From positions 2,409,001 through 2,473,000 of the forward strand of contig NC_081822.1 in assembly GCF_030704535.1 (NCBI RefSeq): 64,000 nt of DNA. Direction: 5' to 3'. Source of the stretch: Vitis vinifera. Its lineage: Eukaryota; Streptophyta; Magnoliopsida; Vitales; Vitaceae. Positions 14,801 through 27,528 of this stretch are shown piece by piece (position 1 is the first letter of the stretch; each line of letters starts with the position of its first letter). The notes under the pieces were generated by a model. The model was not told the origin of the DNA, did not search any database, and saw only the letters and a list, made by a program, of their open reading frames with translations. A program made the position numbers and the translations under genes.

Positions 14801-17800
14801 CATGATGGAAATCATGAACACATGGACTAAGAAAGAAATGATGAAATATTCCATAAAAGTGACAGGAGATAATGATAGAGAAATGGAAAATATTATGATA
14901 CCAAAAGATATACAAATGATGGTAATACCTCATTGATAATAAGAGCCTTCCCATTCCTAACAATGTATTGAACATTCCGCCGATAGAACTCTTTGGCCTT
15001 CAAAGCATTCATCACAAACCTACAATGTTCCATTGAAATTGAAATCCAAGTGGGAACACATAACTAAGTATGCCCATTATCTAGAAGAGAAAATGAACTA
15101 TTTTAAAATTTAAACACAATGTTTGACAACCAGCAGGTTACAAGACCACAATTCTGTTCAGTTGTTTATGGATAGTGAACTGAATAGGACAAAATTTGTT
15201 TAAAGTTTTCCAGAAAAAAACAAAATGGAAATATTTTTGTTGTGGATATTTGAAAGTAACATTCTGAAAAGAGATGAAAGAAGACGGTTGAAAGAACAAA
15301 CAACTGTGAGCATATTCCACTTTTGGTCAACTCTGGCAATGATATCACAGAGTGACAAAAAAAGTAAGAAAGTCAATGTTCACCTAGCCCAAGGATCATT
15401 TTCATCCCATAGGTCATTAGTTTCAAGAGCCATCTCAGCAAGTGCAATTCCTTCCTCAGTCAACTCCACTGAATTATCCTTAAGCTCCACATTATAATGC
15501 TGTTAACGCAATTTATTTATAGCAAGGGTTAATATTGTTTCCAAAGAAGATAAGAAATATATAACCCAATACAAACTATGCCAGTTGAGTCAGCCAAATA
15601 TCCTAGTTCAACAGAATAGAAAAGCAAGAAACTCACAAGTCCTCGAATAAGCAGCTCAGCTATTTTGGCAGCAACAGGATATCGTGCAGCATCTTTACTA
15701 GCCTGAGATGCAGAATAATAGAAACTAAAACACAATACTTCTATACTGCTGAAATTTTTTGCTCATGCTATTACCTACAGCTACTAACTGGAAGTTGTAA
15801 TTTCAAACCTCAAAAGGAAATCAAAACATAGACAAATATTACCTCACCACTTATTAACAAAGGATTTCTTCCTTCATCAATAAGAACTGAATCAACTTCA
15901 TCAACTATGGCAAAATGAAATGGCTTTGGCCTGTTTTTCCACAGCACACTGCTAGTAGTCCAATAAAACAACAAAAGACAAACTTCATATGGTGTCTGAA
16001 AATGTACCATCTCATCACTAGTTGCCCACTAGTTCCAGCAAGATTATCTCGTAAATAATCAAAGCCCAGTTCCTGATGACATTCCAAACAAGGATATCAG
16101 AAATAAGAAAAAAAAGGGAAGATGCACTAACCAAGATTCAACTGCTCCAATGACACAAGAAAATGTGAACAAGGCTGCCAAGCAACTACTATACCACCAA
16201 AAGCAAATACCAGAACAAAAATTATAAGTGGAGATATGCAACAAGATAAAATTGAATATGACTTACTGAATTATTGGTATATGTTATATCACATCCATAG
16301 TTGGATCTTCTCTCTTCTGATGTCATCCCCCTCTATATATGCAAGCAACAGAAGATAAACTGTAGTGAAATGCACTTAATCTGACTGACTAGTGGTGGAA
16401 ATGGAATATCAATATGCATATGAAATTGCCCAGAGTCAAAATTATGGTATTACGATACAAGTTGTCCAATTGACCCACCCAATGAATGCATTGAAAAGGA
16501 CAGAAAAACCATAACTTGAAATTTTTATGACTCACAAGCAGGAAATCACACCTGAATAAGACCCACTGAAAGACCTAGGAAACGATGAACACGACCCATC
16601 CACTCAGCATCACGTTGGGCCAGATAATCATTGACAGTTACCACTGAAGAAAAAAATAATTGAGCAAACAACATCACAAGATTTAACCAAATATGCATCA
16701 ATGCAATATTTATTCGACAAAAGCCTGGAAGTACTTGTAGATTTGTATTAAATTGTAGCAAGTGGATCACACCAATGCAGGGCTACAAAAAAGAAAATAA
16801 GATAAAAAATAAAAAAAAATAAAAAGTGAAATACTCTACCAAGAACAAAATACCTGTAGAAGAAGAGGTTACAAGCACCTCTTACATAATCAGGTGCCTT
16901 CCCAACTCATCTGATCATCTTCTGATCATTATACACCTATCTTCTCTAAATGCCATATATTAAACTCATACCCTTTCACGTAGCCATTCATGTCACTAAG
17001 GTTACATATGAAGAGAGTCCCCAGTAATTTTCTAATAATTCCTTTCTTCTTGAATTTCTTGAAAATTTTAAACCATAGCCTTCCAAAAGCTCAGTTTCAT
17101 CTAGGATTGGCACCTATGAAGTAGAATCAAATTATTATGTTTTCCAGGTGGAAGTTTTCTGAAATCTTATCAGTTTTGTTACTTCCAAACTTTGCCATGA
17201 AAGCATTCTCCAAAACTAATACACAACCTTTTTCTTTGATCAAATTAACTGAGAATTGTTCCCATTGTTGGATTAGTAGCCATTAACCCATTTATGTTGT
17301 AGATTAATGTTATATTTGTGGCTCATCAACTCATTTAAGGAGAGAATAGTTGGAATTGGTCTTCTATAGATGCCTTGAGCATTGAATTTTGGAAAGGCAA
17401 CCAACACTACTTGAATGGAAGTAGACTAAAAATTCAGTTCGGCCAATTAACCACCAAATTCATTATCAGTCAAAACAATTGAGAATTTTAACTTTCTGAT
17501 AGTCACAAGCCAACACAGCAAAGTCCAGTTGGACAGATGTGGATTCACACATTGAACAACTCATCCAAATTTCATTTCTTCCGGAAGCCACACATGTCAG
17601 CATCTGAAAGACTAAAAAGTAAGTCCTGTAAATCAACAAAAAAAAAAAAGCTTCCCTTGTTGGCAAGTTCCCTAGATCAAGAAGGAAAAATTATTGAATT
17701 AGAGAAGCATGTTTCTCAAATCTAGGTATAAAAATCCCTTAAATTAAGGAATTCAAATTTAGGAAGAATAAATTAACACCCTTGCTTGACCTATAAATAG

Positions 17801-19720
17801 AGGTGTCTTTCTTTGACATATAACTCCCAAAAGAAAGAAAAAAGAAAATTTAGAAGCCTCATATTGAAAAATAAGCTCCCACAAGATTGGACCCACTTTC
17901 AAACACTCATTAACTAGCCAATGGAAGAATATCATAAGCATAACATTCATGCCATTTATCCACCTTTAAACCTGAAGGCTAAAGTAAATATTCATACAAT
18001 GTCCTTTTCCTCTGCAGACTATTAAAAAGGAAAATATTACAAGCTTTTATTCTAGAACAAGTGATGCTTGGCCCTTGAATTAAACTTTATTTCAAGCAGA
18101 TGCAACCACCAGTCTTGGATCAAAATCAAGAAAGATAACAAAAATCAGATGATTCATTTTGTACAAAATATACATTGGACTTGTACCAATCATTTATTTT
18201 GAATCAATACAAATTTATTTAATTCGCTCTTTGTCTTTCCTTTTGATTTGCAAGCTGTGAAATTTGTTCATACAAAATGGATTGATGGGCCACTTACCTA
18301 GTGCACAGATGGACCAATGGGCACTAATCTAACATCTATCCATTTATTATTCGTAAATTTAAGTATGTTTATTGTTATAGTTGCTAACATTTGAATCCAT
18401 AGTTGTCATGTGCCTATTTTCCAAAGAGAGATTCCCCATTGCACATTTGTGACAAAGAAGCCTCCAAAACCGGTTTTAATGCCACCCCTAGTCCTATCAC
18501 TCTTTAAATAAGACAAATTTTAACATTAACTTTCTGTCAGGAGACATGTTCCAACTAACCAACTGAAGCCCAGAAGGAGATCCCAGAAAATATAATTATT
18601 GAGACACCTAGCCTGATTCTTGTACTCATGGATGTTTTCCACAAATCAATACAAGCAATTCAATTGCCTTGCTTACATTTGAATCATTCTACTAGCACAT
18701 TTTCGATGCCATTGAAGAAAAACTATGCATGATCGTTTCATTCATTTGCACACATAAAAGCAACAACCACATTTCAAACAAGTTAGGACAGAACACATAC
18801 CATGAACACCCTCACCAGTGAGGGCATTGAGATAGGCTGCTAATGTGGAAACCAAGGTTTTTCCTTCCCCCGTTTTCATCTCAGCAATGGACCCATCATG
18901 AAGCACAGCTCCACCAATGATCTAAAAAAAAAGAATTTTGCATATTCGCAAGTGAATAGAAAAAAACACCTTATTACATAAATGCGTACGTACCTGGACA
19001 TCAAAATGGCGCATTCCAAGCTTCCTCCTCGCAGCCTCCCGGACAACTGCAAATGCCTCTGAAAGAAAAAAGCAAAGTAACATTGTAGCTCAATCGTCTA
19101 TCCCTTATCCAAATAAACCAAAAAAAGAGGCACCAAACCAGCTTGAATATCCGCAAGCGTCTCTCCTTGTCTCAGCCGGACACGGAAGTCCACAGTTTTT
19201 GCAGCCAACTGCGAAAATAAACCAAACCCATAATCTAGAACGGCTCAAACAAAAACGACTATAGCTTTCAAGAAACAAGTGCGCATAGAAAAACCTGTTC
19301 ATCAGAGAGTCTCTGAATCTGCGGTTCGAGGGCGTTAACCGAGTTTACGAGACGGTAGTAGTCCCTAACCACCCAGTAGTTTAGGCTTGTAAGGTCACTC
19401 CAATTCTTCCTCAGACGACCCAAATTTTCCTAAAGCAAAAGAAACCCAAGAAAGTGGAAAACGATCCACAGAAGCATTTCAACGAACAAGCGATGGACAG
19501 AACATAAATATGCGAATAATTAAGCAACAAAGACCTTCAGAGAAGCGACCGCAACTAGGGGTCCAGGCCTAGAAAGACGCCGTTGCCGCCGAGACAGAGA
19601 AAGGGAAAGAGACGAAGAATATGAAATGGGTCTGGTCCAAAAGATGGCATTGGGCCGTCTCGAAGGTTGCTCAGGAGTGATGAAGGGCGGATTCAGAACA
19701 GCAGACGCCGCCGCGGCCAT
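2867..19720 (-). CDS. SECA2: Plastid preprotein translocase ATPase SecA2-type, 5' 25 coding exons (partial)
   Basis: SecA-family motor ATPase that drives unfolded proteins through a Sec channel; plant SecA2 is a plastid form. Coding exons in gene order: 19720-19535, 19429-19295, 19208-19139, 19058-18994, 18921-18801, 16643-16552, 16332-16267, 16072-16008, 15930-15843, 15702-15637, 15499-15384, 15019-14929, 12550-12467, 12358-12266, 12147-12052, 11951-11866, 9908-9830, 9667-9554, 9234-9139, 9068-9005, 8881-8592, 4639-4584, 3693-3576, 3461-3381, 2946-2867. They total 2498 nt and stay in frame throughout. Exon 1 is Ala/Ser/Arg-rich, like a plastid transit peptide. Walker A is MKTGEGKT (exon 5); then [23 protein letters not shown], a [12 protein letters not shown]alker-B region, [18 protein letters not shown] and [13 protein letters not shown]. 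Exon 25 ends at a GTGAGT donor, so roughly the last 200 residues lie beyond the window. SECA2 rather than SECA1 is inferred from sequence recall and the neighbouring RING/kinase gene. Confidence 0.9.
4212..4310 (+). repeat. Two successive minimal retroposon tails in one target site
   Basis: Three copies of an 18-bp sequence (4212-4229, 4265-4282, 4293-4310) are separated by 35 bp and 10 bp. The first spacer ends CCAATC plus an A-run; the second is essentially TCTATC plus an A-run. Each spacer looks like the end of a 5'-truncated retroposon, and the repeated 18-mer looks like a target duplication used twice. This lies in SecA2 intron 22. Confidence 0.55.
4795..4880 (-). repeat. Probable 5'-truncated retroposon tail, poly(T) on the plus strand
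   Basis: A long T-run (about 4803-4835) is followed by CCAATAGGCAAATGAAG and an ATATTAG-rich stretch. On the minus strand this reads like the 3' end of a LINE or SINE ending in CCTATTGG plus poly(A). Flanking CTCAAGGAAG and CTCAAGGTAG could be the target duplication. It lies in SecA2 intron 21. Confidence 0.4.
5057..5655. repeat. Tandem array of 92-bp units with 184-bp higher-order period (SecA2 intron 21)
   Basis: Six units start AGGTTG(A/G/T)GT near 5057, 5151, 5287, 5379, 5471 and 5563. The last four are spaced exactly 92 bp. Units at 5287 and 5471 share an ACTGAAGATGATATG variant. Units at 5379 and 5563 share CGCACCCAA and AAAGGCAATATG variants. The array is therefore organised as A-B-A-B dimers of 184 bp. 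Unit 2 (5151-5286) is longer because it holds a T-rich insertion. No ORF runs through it, so it is an intronic minisatellite. Confidence 0.85.
5155..5215 (-). repeat. Minimal retroposon tail with 17-bp target duplication
   Basis: Within unit 2 of the 92-bp array, a T-run followed by CTTTGATAGG is flanked by 17-bp direct repeats (5155-5171 and 5199-5215, one mismatch). Both copies carry GCTTCAAATAA, whereas other array units have GCATCAAATA, which supports duplication at insertion. On the minus strand the insert reads CCTATCAAAG plus poly(A). Confidence 0.55.
7590..7686. repeat. Compound microsatellite (TA, TG, CG, GTAT)
   Basis: Adjacent simple runs: a TATA-rich stretch near 7593-7604, then ATATGTATG, (TG)n, (CG)n and GTATGTATGTAT up to about 7686. 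It lies inside SecA2 intron 21 and encodes nothing. Confidence 0.85.
9353..9376. repeat. (CT)n microsatellite in SecA2 intron 18
   Basis: About eleven uninterrupted CT dinucleotides followed by ATACATATATATC. The sequence ATATATCAAAGGAAT occurs on both sides of the run (near 9340 and 9384), suggesting a local duplication. Confidence 0.8.
14000..14067 (-). repeat. Minimal retroposon tail with perfect 21-bp target duplication
   Basis: An identical 21-bp sequence is at 14000-14020 and 14047-14067. Only 26 bp lie between: a few TA repeats, a T-run and GATA. On the minus strand the insert ends TATC followed by poly(A). It lies in SecA2 intron 12. The copies share the TATA-rich 3' portion, so the exact edge is ambiguous by a few bases. 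Confidence 0.6.
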
Positions 19721-20715
19721 GGCGGTGCTCTATGGGCTAAAGGCAACGCAAGTCTAGTGTTGCTGCTCCCATTGATCGGCAACGTTCGAGAAACGACACC
19801 TTTAGCTTCCGGATTGACTGTTAAATAGTGGCACCCGGTGCACTTTTTCGAGGGTCTAAGAGGCTTTTCCAACGGTTAAATAATGAAAATCCTGATTAAC
19901 GTTTCTTGATTTTCTTGATCATACGTTAATAAATTATAATGCTATTTTTAGGACAGTTGTCCAATCCCCCCTCTGTCAAAGATTGCATTTTCATCCGTCA
20001 ATTTTATTTTCAATATTTCAGTTGGATATAATATCCTACCTAAATATTTTTGTAATTTAAAGATTAATTGAAAAAAAAAAGAAAGAAAAAAAAAATGAGC
20101 GAGATCTTTTGTTGTCTTTTATTTTTTTAATCGTTGTTCTCTTTATTATCACAAATTAATGTTCTCTTTATAATTTTTGATATGTTTCTATTGGTTTTTG
20201 TAGTATCAAGATTAGTGGTCACATTCCGCCTTTGGATCATATGAACAAATTGATACTAAAATCAATTTAGGAGCTTTATAAAACTTTAGGAAGTGTTTGG
20301 GATAATTTTTAAATTTATTACTGACATACTTTAATTAATTTTGGATTTAGAAATTTATAGCGTTTGAATTGTGTACTAATTACTATTTTGAATCATTTCG
20401 AGATAGTTGTCAACTAGTTACATGTTGGATTTGTTAGTTAAGGTCGTTTATGTGTTGGGGTATGGGTTTTTTGATATGTGAAATAACCGTTTGGCAACAG
20501 AGTTGAAGAGTCACAGTTCACCTAACATCTCTTATTCCGTGCTTACTGAATTTCAGCTGGATCCATGTATACACTGTTCTCATTTACAGTATGAACAGAT
20601 AATTTGCGAGAGTGCATAAACATCGTTTACAGATAATTTGTAATCACCATAATCACCCTTGGCAGCTTCGCCAACGTATTGAGTTTGGTTGACATCTTCT
20701 TAAGCGATGCTTCCA
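19721..20715. other. Intergenic: SecA2 promoter side and 3' flank of the RING/kinase gene
   Basis: Both flanking genes point left, so this stretch holds the SecA2 upstream region and the 3' UTR/terminator of the RING/WD40 gene. It is AT-rich. A homopurine stretch sits near 20070-20096. No further coding exon and no clear promoter motif was recognised. Confidence 0.55.
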
Positions 20716-23700
20716 TCACTGCCCAGAATACACCTGGTGAAATTAAACAAAGATTCAATAACAGAATGAACCAAGAGATGGTACATTGAACATCATATAT
20801 TCCTGAACTAAAATGATCCAGTTTCTGCTCAGAATGCTTGAAGTTAGTTTTCTTTAAGCAAATTCTTAGCACAGGTAGACTATTTTTTAGATTTCAACAA
20901 GTAATGGGGTCTTCAAACCTGTAATTGTAACAAGAAGTTTTCTAGATTGAAGTCTATGGATGGTCAGTCTCTCATTAAAAAAGACGGAGAAAAAAGTATA
21001 GCCTACCTTGATAATTCTATCAGCACAGCCAACAAAAAGCTTTCCTTGCCAGTATAACAGTGCAGTTACGGCGGAGTCGGAAGCAATAGATCCAACTGGC
21101 AATGCTTCTATTTGAAGATCATCTCCTGATATCTCCTACAAATAAAGGGCCATGAGACTGATTCATTGAGCAAATGCAACAGACCTTTCATTCAAGGTTA
21201 GATTTAAATAAAAACCAAAAGTTGAAAGAGAAAACAGAATTGAAGGTTAAAAAGAACTTCAAAGTGCCAATACGTTTTACAGCATCCATCATTAATTATG
21301 CTTATAAGCCAAACAAACACCATTTTGCAAATGTACCTGTACATTGACACTCTTGTCCCAACCTCCTGTGAACAACCATTTCCCTCCCATGGCAACAGCA
21401 AAAACAGCACCATCATGGGCTTGTATGGATTTCATAAACACATCATTCCTCCAGATCTGGAAAAAGCGATGAAGAAAGCAAATGAATGATGAAACTATTT
21501 AGTAAACCCACAACAGGTTCTCTACATAAAAGGCATTGGCAATTTGGCAGATACCAATCCCCTCTTGGCCAATGACTTCATAATACAGCACCGAGGCGCA
21601 CTGCAAATAAAGATCAAGTTGTTTTTGGAACCATTTGGGATGCATCCATTTTTCTTTTACCCACGGTATTGTGTTTAAGAGATATGATCATTTTAGAATG
21701 AGGATAATTGATAACCGTTTCTGTTCTTTGTATTACAATCTGGAGGCTGCTCTATTTTACATGACTAAAGTGAGAGTTCAAAGCCCACATCAATCAAAAC
21801 TGGATTATTTTATTTTCCATGGATGCACCAGATGCCCCATTGGAAGATTACCAATTCTAGTGTAGACTAAGTAGGGTTCAAGAATCAGAAACCTTTAAGC
21901 ATCCGTCCTCATGAGCTGCAAGAAGCATATGGTGGTCAGCTTTTAGAGACAAAACTGAGATCACATTTCCAGGTGTGTCTTCCCCCAATACGGTCAAAGG
22001 ACTATGATCATTAAGAGACCACAGCCTGATGGTCCCATCCCAACTCCCACTGTAAAGAACACCGTCAGAAACTGCTAGCGCAGACACAACTGATTTATGA
22101 CCATTCATAGTGCATGATAGGGTGCAATCCTGTGGAAATGGAAAATATTAAAATGCAAATATGTATTTTCACATAATGTCTGAACTCTGAAGAGATAAAC
22201 CAAGCATGCTATATAGGATTATTTAGTCAGAGGAAATTGCATAAAAGCACAAGCCATTACCTGCAATGACCATGCTTTTATTGACTTATCTCCACTGCCA
22301 GTATAGAGATATCCAGTTCCAGAAATTGCCAAGGCATGAATACCACTATAGCGCCAATCCTTTTGCTCAAACCATTTCTTTAATGGTTCTTGCCCCAGAG
22401 GGATGCTAATTCCCCAGACAAAAATGCCACCTCCGATATCACCACTAATGCACAAAGGTTGTTCTTCATCCACAAAAACTACAGCCATGACTCTATGCTC
22501 ATGACCTCTAAATTGATGTACAAGGGTAAAGTCCTGCATGAGATAGATGCACCAATTCAAAAAGGGAAAATTACAAGAAGAGAGAGAATCTAAATTCCAG
22601 GACAAGAAGAACAAATTCAATATGTACTTCTGATGAATCCATGCAAAGGTGAAATAAACTTCTAGATCCAGTTGATTAGAGATTGATTGTTCACTGTGCT
22701 CTATCACCACAAGCAACTTTTCTTAAGGGCAATTTGATTCTACTGTTTGGTAAATCACAATGCTGCAAATCTAGATATTTTGGAGGTATTCTAAACTTAG
22801 TCTAGCCCATAGCTTAAAATTCCTGCTTCCCAATCCACTGAAAGCTGCCAACAGAGCATGAATACTTAACCCCCGAAACTCCCAAAAGAGGACTGAGCCA
22901 AAGCCCTTAGCAAGGGTATAATTACTCTCCAATTCCTAATATGATGCAATTGATATATAGAATACGATACCATGTTGACTTTCTTTTAGTAGTGGTTGGG
23001 AATAGTTTCTACATATGTGCAACATTATTCTTTTGACAACTTGTGTTCTCTGAGCTGTATGTCCCATAATTATACATGTTCTGATGAGATACAACAAATT
23101 GTATATGAACAATTGAAATGAGGAAATCACAACAAATCTAGTAGCATGAACACAGAATGTAAAGCAGTTCATTTTAAATATACAACTTGATTCACCCTCT
23201 GTTGTGGCATTAAGCAAAATTATCCAGAAAATGGGTTTAAGAGATGCCATACTATTATCCTAATTGCAGCACCAAATGGTCAAATATTTTGTTGATAATA
23301 AATTTCATAAATCTTCAAAATCAAGGAAAGTATGCACTTATAGTCAAACTTCAACAACTGTTATTACCTGCAAAGACCAAACATGGATTGTTTTATCGAA
23401 GGAGGAGCTAAACAGGAACCCCCCTATAAAAGAAAGAAAAGATACTCAATGTAATTCAATCAATTGGACAGGAAACTAACAAAATAAAGTTGCTAAAGAC
23501 AGGCACACCACGTAAATCAAATAGGGAAACCAAAGGATCTTCACACCATCACAACTAGCAAAGGGAAAACCACATACAACAACTTAAAGAACTAGATGGA
23601 TCCATTTGAGAAACGTGATGCGGGCTTGCTATGAATGGCTAGGTGATCATGAACTAATATCACAAAGAAATCTCACAGCATCTCATCTCAAGTAAGTAGC

Positions 23701-25832
23701 TTTGATAATTTGAAAGATTGATAAAGAAGCTGGCAGCTTGCATTTTACTATCATTTAGTAGACCAAATACACTGATTTTTAAAAAAAATAAAATAAATAA
23801 ATAAATAAATAACTTTTAGGCATAGGCAAAGTATAATGAAGGGATAAGTCACCACCATTTCACATGTGTATGGTTTGTTGGGTTTATAGTACAAGGGCCA
23901 AACCATGGCAGGGAGAAGCATTTCTGTCATGTGGATGACAGATACGAAGTTGCTTTTACACAGAGATAACAGAAATGCCCCTATATACCATGACCAGGCA
24001 CACTGATAACTGGAAAAGGAAGAAATTTAGCTCTTGAATTTCAGCATCCTCTGGCAATAAGATAACTCAACAGTCATGAGCAGAATATAAGGTAATATGA
24101 AAAATGAATATTTGGTACAGCATCATATTAAAAATCAAAAAGGACACAAAGTATTTATACCTCCAACAGCTAATCCTGTAATACAATCAAGATGGCCTTG
24201 CAGATTTATAGATTTGACGGTAGATCCAGAGAGACCCTCAATGAAATCTTTATCATCCTGCAATTCCCCAGCTTGATCAACATTTTCTCTGCCGCTTTCA
24301 TCTGTCTTCACTGCTTTTGATCCTTTATTAGTTTCCTTGGGCAACTGACACAATTCTCCAAGAACCAAGCAGTGCACATTGTTGCCCTCATTAACTGTTC
24401 CCTCTTGACTGACCATAATATCAAATTGAGGTTTTATAACCAATTCCCTAATGCATTTCCACACATCAGCTACAAGTGGACGACTTTTTGGATCCAAATT
24501 CAAACATTCACAGAGAATCTTTTGCAGTGCTACAAAATTTGTGCCCAGTTTAGTTTCCAACAAAGAACTGACTTCCTCCCTACAATCCATGTACACTTCT
24601 AAATAATCAGAATGCCTTTTTGCACTTCTTATATGGAGTTCAGTGAATGGGTTTCCAATAAAAAGCCTGAGCAACATACAAGCTAATGACCAAACATCAG
24701 AGCTATATCCAACTGAATAACTTAAACTGTCGCATTCTAGTTCAATGCCCTCTTTCTGCAATAACTCAATGAACACTTCTGGGCTCAGAAATGCCTCTCT
24801 TTTTATTAGATTGGTTGATATTATTCCCATTTCCTTATCATCAATTCTCCTCCTACCTGAAACACTCTCCACAAGGCTCCTATGAATCTTCCTTCCCGTC
24901 ACCAACATCTCATTCAAATCAACAAAAACATGGCCAAGACCATCAAAATTAAAGCATGATGGTGCTAAACAACCACTAACTAGTCCTTCTGAATGTAAGC
25001 CAATAATTGCTTTGCATATCTCCATACCCATCATTGCAAAACAGAATATCCCATCTTCTATAGCTGAATTCAGCAAACTTTTGTCATTCCCACCAACAAC
25101 CTCATTTTTCAGTTCACTAATTTTTTCCACAAGGTCACCTTCCCACCGCTCACATACAAGATACATCCATTGATCATCCAAATCATACCACAGTCCATAA
25201 ACTCCACAGGTTTTGCGCTGTCTCAAAATCAAACCCAATTCATATCTTTTCTCCTCCTTCATTCCATTCAAACAGTTCATGATTCGCGCCATATAACTAA
25301 AACTAATCACAGAATCATTCACAAACGATAAAGAAGCAATTCTAACAAGACTCACATTTTGATTCTCTTTCATCCACCACCGAATAACCGACGGCGAAGA
25401 AGAAGAAGAAGAAGCAATTCTTCCATGAATCACATCACAAAAATCCTTCCCACCTCTGGGTTCAACCGAAACGGCGTCGTTCGGAAGAACCCAGTCCTTC
25501 CAAACGGAATAAAACTGGTCAGACCACAAGCGAGGTAGAAATTCATAGTGACTGGTGATGGGTCGTTTCTGGGGTTTCTGATAATCAGAGTCCTCGCTAA
25601 GACAGAGCCTGAGAAGGTCGATGTTCTTGGGTAGAGCCGATGGGCCTTGGAGGTGAGAGAACTTGACGAGTTGTGTACATGCCGGGCAGCGAATGGTGTC
25701 CAAGAATCGTTGTGGGAGGTGGGTTATGCATGCCTCGCAAGCCGTGTGTCCGCAGGCGAGTACGCGAGGGATTGCTTGATCGGTGTCGTAGGTTTGGAGG
25801 CAGACTGGGCACTCCGGCAGTTGCAGCTCCAT
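20716..25832 (-). CDS. RING finger / pseudokinase / WD40 repeat protein
   Basis: Seven coding exons: 25832-24161, 23423-23368, 22533-22261, 22129-21893, 21456-21337, 21135-21007, 20733-20716. They total 2505 nt (834 aa) in frame with a TGA stop. Residues 8-52 form a C3HC4 RING (C8, C11, C27, H29, C32, C35, C49, C52), a likely E3 ligase module. Residues of about 150-465 resemble a protein kinase fold: SPE near 350 and SDVWSLACMLLRLF near 378-390. The HRD loop is replaced by SGCLAPSCFNF (about 287-297) and DFG by DLN (305-307), so it is probably inactive. The C-terminus after about 540 has WD40 blades (GHLDCITGLAVG, KTIHVWSLQ, GHEHRVMAVVF, KSIKAWSLQ, SGSWDGTIRLWSL, KSVNVQ). It lies 1 kb upstream of SecA2 in the same orientation; Arabidopsis At1g21651 next to SECA2 is the likely ortholog by recall. 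Substrate and partners are unknown. Confidence 0.9.
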
Positions 25833-27528
25833 AACTCGATTCTTCTTCTGCGCAGAAATGAGACGTCCACGTCGTGAAACGCTGCGTTTTGGTGGAAAAC
25901 TTTGCGTTTTAGTGTTGTCAGAGGAAACGACGCCGTTTCAAGCTAAAATATCGTTTTGGGCATCTCTTTAAACAGTCTCCCTATTTCTCAGGGCGCGTTA
26001 AGCAAGCATCTGCGTCTCATCTTCTTCAGGATCTCCCCTCTCATTAATGGTTTTTTCTTTTTTGTTCTCAAAACCCTAACCCTAATCCTAGCTAGGCTTG
26101 CTTTTAGATCAATCTAAATGTGTCTGGAGTTCTGAATTTGATTTGGAAGTTGAAGGTTAGTTAAATTTGGACCCATTTGCTTGTTTTTGTGTTGGGATTG
26201 CTCTATGTAGTCCATAGTTTCTTTTGAACCAGATCTATGATATTTGTGAATTGTGTTCCTTTTTACGTAGTTCAGTGATAGTTTGACTTTAGTTTAGTAT
26301 TCAATTATGCATGCAAGCTACTAGGTGAAAGAACACATGCAAATTTCGTGTGGGATGCGCACAAGCTGTTCGATGAAAAACCCAACCGTGGATGCAAAAT
26401 CATGCTGTTTTTATCTTGAACCTTATATTATTTACGCTATGTTACAGTGGGTTTGATAGTGATTTTAAGAAGTGTTTTTAGCCTTTATAACACTTGAAAA
26501 TTTTCATTTTAAGTATTAAAAATGTTAGAAACACTTCTTATGATTATTGTCAAATGCACTCTCACTAATATCATTCTTATTACTAATATGATTAGGGACC
26601 ATCTCAAGACATAAGGTCTTCTTCTTATATTTGATGTGAAAGGACAAGAGTATCTATGTGCACAGTTAGAATCCTTGTTCACACTTGACAGAAAGGACCC
26701 AAAAGGCCAAAGCTTCACTTAAAAGGAGATATGAAGCTTGCATAAACCCTCCCATAAGGACCCATCCACCAACTTTGATTGTGAGAAATGACCAATTGTT
26801 ATCCTGGGCCGTTCCTAGTGATTTTTCTGTAAAGGAAAAAGAACTAAAATGACAGTTGAATGTATCATGAGCAGGGCCATGTTGGTATTTGTCTACCGTT
26901 TTTTACTTCTTGCAACCAACCATCGCTGTTTAGATTATCAATTTCCTATGTTTCTGAATCAACCATTTTAAGTTGGTACTTCTCCATCTGGTTGCAAGTA
27001 TGGAAGATCTATGTAGGATTGTTGTGAATTTATTCCTAATCAACATTTCTATGTCACTATATATGGAACTAGATATGTCCTGTGTAGGCCTTAGGGATGA
27101 ATCCCATTGCTAATTAATAGCATGTCGAGTAGAGTTCAACAGAAAAGCAGTGATTGTACTTGAAAAACAGAGAATTCAATTGCTAAAATGTCTCACTTTC
27201 GGAAATGAAAGTAGTACCTGTCCGTATCATGGCATATAATGGTGTTTTATGGACAGAATACTTTGGCAACTATTGATGCCTTGTAGCTTAATATGACCAT
27301 GATGCAAGGGTTGTAGTTTTCTTTTGTTTGTTTCTGGTTCTTTTTTTTATTCTTTTTTTTTTTTGGCTTGCTTGTTGTGGAACCAGAGGCAATGGGCTAC
27401 ACACTGCAAGTAGCAATCCCTCATGGCCTAGATCCCTGTGCATCAAATTTCATTCGTACTATTTGAGTTACTCATTCACCGTCCCTTCCTGCTCCAGGCT
27501 TTTCTTAATCATCAAATTGGTTGCTGAT
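25833..27528. promoter_or_regulatory. Divergent upstream region between RING/kinase and PPR genes
   Basis: The two genes start in opposite directions from this 1.7-kb stretch. At 26071-26085 there is AAACCCTAACCCTAA, a telo-box-like element known from promoters of plant housekeeping genes. A possible 5' UTR donor (GAAG|GTTAGT) occurs near 26150, and a pyrimidine-rich tract ending CCAG near 27385 could be the acceptor. The PPR transcript may therefore begin near 26.0 kb with a 5' UTR intron, making 25833-26090 a compact bidirectional promoter. Shared promoter use is inference. Confidence 0.45.

Noticed and set aside
27328..27528. Upstream extension of the PPR protein from the ATG at 27328
   Set aside because: The stretch is a T-rich tract with an acceptor-like end, gives an atypical hydrophobic lead, and the inner ATG at 27529 gives a normal targeting-like N-terminus.
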